Assembly: GCF_900142415.1 (NCBI RefSeq) | Contig: NZ_FRAU01000002.1 | Coordinates: forward strand, 248,001-312,000 | DNA: 64,000 nucleotides | DNA from: Rhodothermus profundi | Lineage (GTDB): Bacteria; Bacteroidota; Rhodothermia; Rhodothermales; Rhodothermaceae | Direction: 5' to 3' | In this document: in pieces, positions 60,677 through 64,000 of the stretch | Position numbering within the stretch: the first letter of the stretch is position 1 | Layout of the letters: each line of letters starts with the position of its first letter | Program-made: the position numbers and the translations under genes | Notes under the pieces: model-generated | What the model was told of the DNA's origin: nothing | The model's database searches: none | What the model saw: only the letters and a program-made list of their open reading frames with translations

Positions 60677-61858
60677 ATGAGAGTATATTCAAAAATCAGT
60701 CGCTTCGTCAAACGATCCCTTTGCAAAACAGTTTGCGGCATGTTGATGCTGGGGTGGGTGGCCGGAGGATGGGCCCAGGGACAGGAGCGGCCGCGGGCGC
60801 GAGATCTCGGGGTGGCGCCGGGTATATTCCAGCCCGGACCGCTCAATGCCATTACCGACGTCCCGGGGGTGCGGGTGGGACACGTTACGCTGATCTTAGG
60901 AGACACGATTCGCACCGGGGCTACGGCTATTCTGCCGCATGGGGGAAATCTATTCCAGGAAAAGGTGCCGGCTGGAATTGCAGTAGGCAATGGCTTTGGA
61001 AAGCTGATGGGCAGCACGCAGGTTATGGAGCTGGGGGAGATTGAAACGCCCATTGTGCTGACCAACACGCTTTCGGTGCCCCAGGCCGCCGAGGCGATCC
61101 TGACCTGGACGCTCCGCCAGGCGGGTAACGAGCGGGTGCGCTCCGTCAATCCCATCGTGGGGGAGACGAACGATGGATTCTTGAATAATATTCGCGCACG
61201 GGCGCTGCGGGCAGAGCACATCCTGCAGGCTATTGAGCAGGCGCAGACGGGGCCCGTGCCCGAAGGAAACGTGGGGGCGGGGACGGGCACGATTGCATTT
61301 GGCTGGAAGGGGGGCATTGGCACCAGCTCACGCGTGCTCCCCGAAGCGCTGGGAGGCTATACCGTAGGCGTGCTTGTGCAGGCGAACTTTGGTGGCATCC
61401 TGCATATCTTAGGAGTTCCGGTAGGGCAGGAGCTGGGCCGCTATTATTTAAAGGACGTCGTTGAGGACACCACAGCGGATGGCTCTATTATGATTGTGAT
61501 TGCCACCGATGCCCCGCTTTCGGATCGTAATCTGACGCGGCTGGCCCGGCGTGCTTTCCTGGGCGTAGCGCGAACGGGCTCGCCCATGACAAATGGCTCC
61601 GGCGACTATGCCATTGCCTTCTCTACTGCGCCCGAGGTGCGACGCACTCCAGAGCGGCGAGCAGGTGTCGGTACGTATCGAGAATTGTCCAACGATCGCA
61701 TGTCCCCGCTTTTTCAGGCGGTGGTTGAGGCCACGGAAGAGGCTATCTACAACGCCCTGTTTCGTGCTGAAACCATGGAAGGCTATCGAGGGCGGGTCGA
61801 AGCGTTGCCGCTGGATCAGGTGCAAGAGGTGCTCCGTCGGTACGGACGTCTCCAGTGA
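60677..61858 (+). CDS. P1-family (DmpA-type) aminopeptidase, exported
   Basis: 393 residues with a signal peptide (VCGMLMLGWVAGGWAQ). ITDVPGVRVGHVTL near the start, GAGTGTIAFGWKGGIGTSSR in the middle and the self-processing site ATDAPLSDRNLTRLARRA (the nucleophile Ser follows DAPL) mark the peptidase S58/P1 family. Members cleave N-terminal residues, often D-amino acids or beta-peptides, after autocatalytic splitting into two chains. Linkage to an Asp/Glu racemase makes D-amino-acid handling a tempting but unproven idea. Confidence 0.88.
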   Translation: MRVYSKISRFVKRSLCKTVCGMLMLGWVAGGWAQGQERPRARDLGVAPGIFQPGPLNAITDVPGVRVGHVTLILGDTIRTGATAILPHGGNLFQEKVPAGIAVGNGFGKLMGSTQVMELGEIETPIVLTNTLSVPQAAEAILTWTLRQAGNERVRSVNPIVGETNDGFLNNIRARALRAEHILQAIEQAQTGPVPEGNVGAGTGTIAFGWKGGIGTSSRVLPEALGGYTVGVLVQANFGGILHILGVPVGQELGRYYLKDVVEDTTADGSIMIVIATDAPLSDRNLTRLARRAFLGVARTGSPMTNGSGDYAIAFSTAPEVRRTPERRAGVGTYRELSNDRMSPLFQAVVEATEEAIYNALFRAETMEGYRGRVEALPLDQVQEVLRRYGRLQ

Positions 61859-61895
61859 AAGCCCTACGAAAGCGGATCCCCTCGGACTTCAAAGC

Positions 61896-61927
61896 GTTGA
61901 CTGCACCGCCACAGGCGGGTTAACTTG
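61896..61927 (+). promoter_or_regulatory. Promoter for tRNA-Gln
   Basis: GTTG (61896-61899), 21 bases, TAACTTG (61921-61927), about 36 bases before the tRNA. Confidence 0.5.
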
Positions 61928-61962
61928 TATATTCTCAGAGGCAGGTAACCTGCCCGGCATGT

Positions 61963-62036
61963 TGCCCGGTCGTCTAACGGTAGGACAGCGGCCTTTGGAG
62001 CCGTATGTGGAGGTTCGAATCCTCCCCGGGCAGCCA
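61963..62036 (+). tRNA. trnQ: tRNA-Gln (anticodon TTG)
   Basis: The acceptor stem TGCCCGG (61963-61969) pairs with CCGGGCA, followed by G and an encoded CCA (62034-62036). The anticodon loop CTTTGGA carries TTG, reading CAA/CAG. D and T arms (GGAGG TTCGAAT CCTCC) are normal. Confidence 0.96.
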
Positions 62037-62066
62037 GGCTGTGCTGCGTGGCACAGCAGTAGTTTC

Positions 62067-62091
62067 CCTGCACCTGCGGTGCAGGTTTTTT
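62067..62091 (+). terminator. Terminator after tRNA-Gln
   Basis: A perfect 8-bp stem (62067-62074 with 62078-62085), 3-base loop and six T residues (62086-62091). A second hairpin (62038-62044 with 62051-62057) lies just before it. Confidence 0.85.
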
Positions 62092-62140
62092 GTTGAAGTT
62101 GAAAAATCTGGCGAAACTGATAAGCGCCCATCCCTGCCCT

Positions 62141-63091
62141 ATGCTACCGAGCTACCGGCACGAGCGCCCCATCGCCCTGTTTGCCGGACGGTCGAATCCG
62201 GCGTTGGCTCGCCGCATTGCGGAGGCCTACGGTCAGGAGCTGGGTCAGGTGACCATCAAGAACTTTTCGGACGGGGAGATTTACGTTCGCTACGAAGAGT
62301 CGATCCGAGGGGCCGACGTCTTTATCATTCAGAGTACCCATCCGGGGGCAGAAAACTGGATGGAGCTGCTGCTTATGATTGATGCGGCCCGCCGGGCTTC
62401 GGCCGCTCGGATTACGGCGGTCATTCCCTACTTTGGATATGCCCGCCAGGAGCGCAAAGACCAGCCGCGCGTCTCGATTGCTGCCAAGCTGATGGCTAAT
62501 ATGCTTACGACGGCGGGCATCGACCGGCTGCTGACGATGGATCTGCATGCTCCGCAGATCCAGGGCTTTTTTGACGTGCCGGTCGATCACCTTTACGGCT
62601 CCGCCGTCTTTACCGAATACGTGCAGCAGCTGAACATTCCGAATCTGGTGGTTGTGGCGCCCGACGTTGGGGCGCTCAAAATGGCGCGTTCTTATGCCAA
62701 GCGGCTGCAGGCCGAACTGGCCTTTATTGATAAGCGTCGGCCTCGCCAGAATGAGGCCGAGGTGGTGAACATCATTGGGGAGGTGGAGGGGCGGAATGTA
62801 CTGCTGATTGACGACATTGTGGACACGGCTGGTACGCTGACCAATGCGGCCTGGGCGCTTCGGGAAGCGGGAGCCCGGGAAATTTACGCTGCCTGCACGC
62901 ATGCCTTGCTTTCAGGCCCCGCCTACGAGCGCATCGAGTCGTCGGTGCTAACCAAGCTGGTCGTAACCGATACCATCCCGCTTAAACGGCCTTCCGAAAA
63001 GATCGAAGTGGTCAGCGTGGCCGAGATCTTTGCCGACGCAATCCGACGCATTTACACAGACGAGTCAGTTTCGACCCTTTTTGTGGAATAA
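62141..63091 (+). CDS. prs: Ribose-phosphate pyrophosphokinase
   Basis: 316 residues from the ATG at 62141, which gives the usual length and N-terminus (PIALFAGRSNPALARRIAE); an earlier start would overlap the terminator. FSDGEIYVRYEESIRGADV, YFGYARQERKDQPR and the PRPP loop VLLIDDIVDTAGTLTNA are complete. It makes PRPP from ribose 5-phosphate and ATP for nucleotide, histidine and NAD synthesis. The genes prs-rplY-pth follow one another, a common bacterial order. Confidence 0.96.
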   Translation: MLPSYRHERPIALFAGRSNPALARRIAEAYGQELGQVTIKNFSDGEIYVRYEESIRGADVFIIQSTHPGAENWMELLLMIDAARRASAARITAVIPYFGYARQERKDQPRVSIAAKLMANMLTTAGIDRLLTMDLHAPQIQGFFDVPVDHLYGSAVFTEYVQQLNIPNLVVVAPDVGALKMARSYAKRLQAELAFIDKRRPRQNEAEVVNIIGEVEGRNVLLIDDIVDTAGTLTNAAWALREAGAREIYAACTHALLSGPAYERIESSVLTKLVVTDTIPLKRPSEKIEVVSVAEIFADAIRRIYTDESVSTLFVE

Positions 63092-63112
63092 AAACGCTAA
63101 CCGAGATAAACG

Positions 63113-63730
63113 ATGGCGATCATTACCATTGAAGCCAAGCCGAGGGAGACCGGCAAACGTGCGGCAAAAGCGATCCGGCGCCAGGGATGGGTTCCCTGTA
63201 TTCTCTACGGGCACCATGTGGAGCCTGTCCCTTTCCAGATTCCGGAGCTGAAGCTGCGGCCGCTCATTTATACGACCGAGACGCACCTGGTCAAGCTCGA
63301 ACTGAATGGTCAGACCTGGGACTGCATTCTTAAAGACGTAGAATTCCATCCGGTAACCGACCGGCCCATTCATGCCGACTTCCAGGTGCTGCGGACCACA
63401 GAAAAGATTACGGTTACGGTGCCGGTTCGGATTGTAGGAACCGCTATCGGTGTGCAGCGCGGTGGCGTGCTGCAACTAGTAACCCACGAACTGGAGGTCA
63501 CCTGCCTGCCCAAAGATATTCCTGCCCATATTGATATCGACGTCACGAACCTGGACATTGGCGACGCGCTGCACGTAGGTGATCTCCAGTTCGAAGGACT
63601 GGAATTTGAAGAGGCGCCGGACCAGACCGTTGTGGTTATTGCCGCTCCGCAGATTGGCGGCCTTGAGGAAGAAGAAGGTGCCGAAGGCGAAGCAGGAACG
63701 GCTGAAGCAGGGAGCGGCACAAGCGCCTGA
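63113..63730 (+). CDS. rplY: 50S ribosomal protein L25/Ctc
   Basis: 205 residues: an L25 5S rRNA-binding domain (TIEAKPRETGKRAAKAIRRQ, CILYGHHVEPVPFQI, LHADFQV-like IHADFQVL) followed by the C-terminal TL5/Ctc beta domain (LEVTCLPKDIPAHIDIDVTNL) and an acidic tail. It binds 5S rRNA in the large subunit. It lies 21 bases after prs and 17 bases before pth. Confidence 0.95.
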   Translation: MAIITIEAKPRETGKRAAKAIRRQGWVPCILYGHHVEPVPFQIPELKLRPLIYTTETHLVKLELNGQTWDCILKDVEFHPVTDRPIHADFQVLRTTEKITVTVPVRIVGTAIGVQRGGVLQLVTHELEVTCLPKDIPAHIDIDVTNLDIGDALHVGDLQFEGLEFEEAPDQTVVVIAAPQIGGLEEEEGAEGEAGTAEAGSGTSA

Positions 63731-63747
63731 ACCGGCCGGGCAGTTTC

Positions 63748-64000
63748 ATGGCGGCACGTGCCCTGATCGTTGGGCTGGGCAACCCGGGCGCGCGGTACGC
63801 GACCACGCGGCACAATGTCGGGTTTATGCTGGTCGATCGCCTGGCCCAGCAGTATGGTATTGCCTGGCGCTCAGAGCGAGGGCCGTCGCTACTGGGATGG
63901 GGACAGCTTGAAGGCTGTCCGGCCGGCCTGATGAAGCCGCTCACCTACATGAACCGTAGTGGTGCTGCCGTTTCCGAAATTGTTCGCTATTATCGCATCC
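63748..64000 (+). CDS. pth: Peptidyl-tRNA hydrolase, 3' end outside the window
   Basis: The first 84 residues are visible. LIVGLGNPGARYATTRHNVGF contains the conserved Asn and the catalytic His, and MKPLTYMNRSGAAV is the next family motif. The enzyme frees tRNA from stalled peptidyl-tRNA. The gene runs off the end of the window in frame. Confidence 0.94.
   Translation, partial: MAARALIVGLGNPGARYATTRHNVGFMLVDRLAQQYGIAWRSERGPSLLGWGQLEGCPAGLMKPLTYMNRSGAAVSEIVRYYRI

Noticed and set aside
1-64000. CRISPR array or phage region
   Set aside because: No regularly spaced repeats, integrase, capsid or cas motifs were seen.

Overview
The window reads as a chromosomal segment of a thermophilic member of the Rhodothermaceae, most like Rhodothermus. 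The reasons are a high G+C content, type IX secretion (T9SS) sorting domains on four proteins, PorV/PorQ-type proteins, a Bat aerotolerance cluster, and promoters of the Bacteroidota pattern (TTTG-like box, 19-21 bp, TAnnTTTG-like box). No insertion sequence, prophage or CRISPR array was seen. There is one tRNA gene (Gln) and no rRNA.

Layout. 1-11.8 kb (+): a surface/starch block with a large T9SS cargo protein cut by the window edge, a PorV-like outer-membrane protein, a carbohydrate-binding-type secreted protein, a T9SS-targeted GH13 amylase and a GH13 lipoprotein. 11.8-19.6 kb (-): a SpoIIE-type phosphatase with GAF domains, a phosphodiesterase, a hypothetical protein, a UPF0173 hydrolase, an OPT transporter and a LamG/T9SS protein. 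19.7-27.7 kb (mostly +): phosphofructokinase, an NAD-dependent epimerase-like protein, deoxynucleoside kinase, an outer-membrane barrel and a large cation/proton antiporter with RCK and EIIA-like domains. 27.7-34.4 kb (-): nrdA-nrdB-metE behind a cobalamin riboswitch. 34.6-41.5 kb: YceI, a hairpin-rich gap, a porin, PorQ, a small membrane protein, xylulokinase and a xylose isomerase-like enzyme.

41.9-51.4 kb (-): a Bat cluster (DUF58, BatD-like small protein, BatA, BatB, BatC, BatD). It is interrupted by a sirtuin gene and by an opposite-strand G/T-rich accessory cassette. The cassette holds a broken lipoprotein-anchored toxin-like gene followed by an intact, AT-richer gene that may be its immunity partner. 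51.5-64 kb: an ADP-ribosylglycohydrolase, ccmB-ccmC-ccmD-like-ccmE, a sortilin-type beta-propeller protein, a bisphosphate nucleotidase, a HAD phosphatase, an Asp/Glu racemase, a P1 peptidase, tRNA-Gln, prs, rplY and the start of pth.

The most striking logic is in the nrdA-nrdB-metE unit. One B12 riboswitch precedes two cobalamin-independent functions, ribonucleotide reduction and methionine synthesis. The ribonucleotide reductase small subunit has Phe at the radical-tyrosine position, as in class Ic Mn/Fe enzymes. The CcmE protein has a CxxxY haem-attachment motif in place of the usual histidine. The toxin-like cassette inside the Bat cluster is the clearest sign of recent gene exchange and decay.
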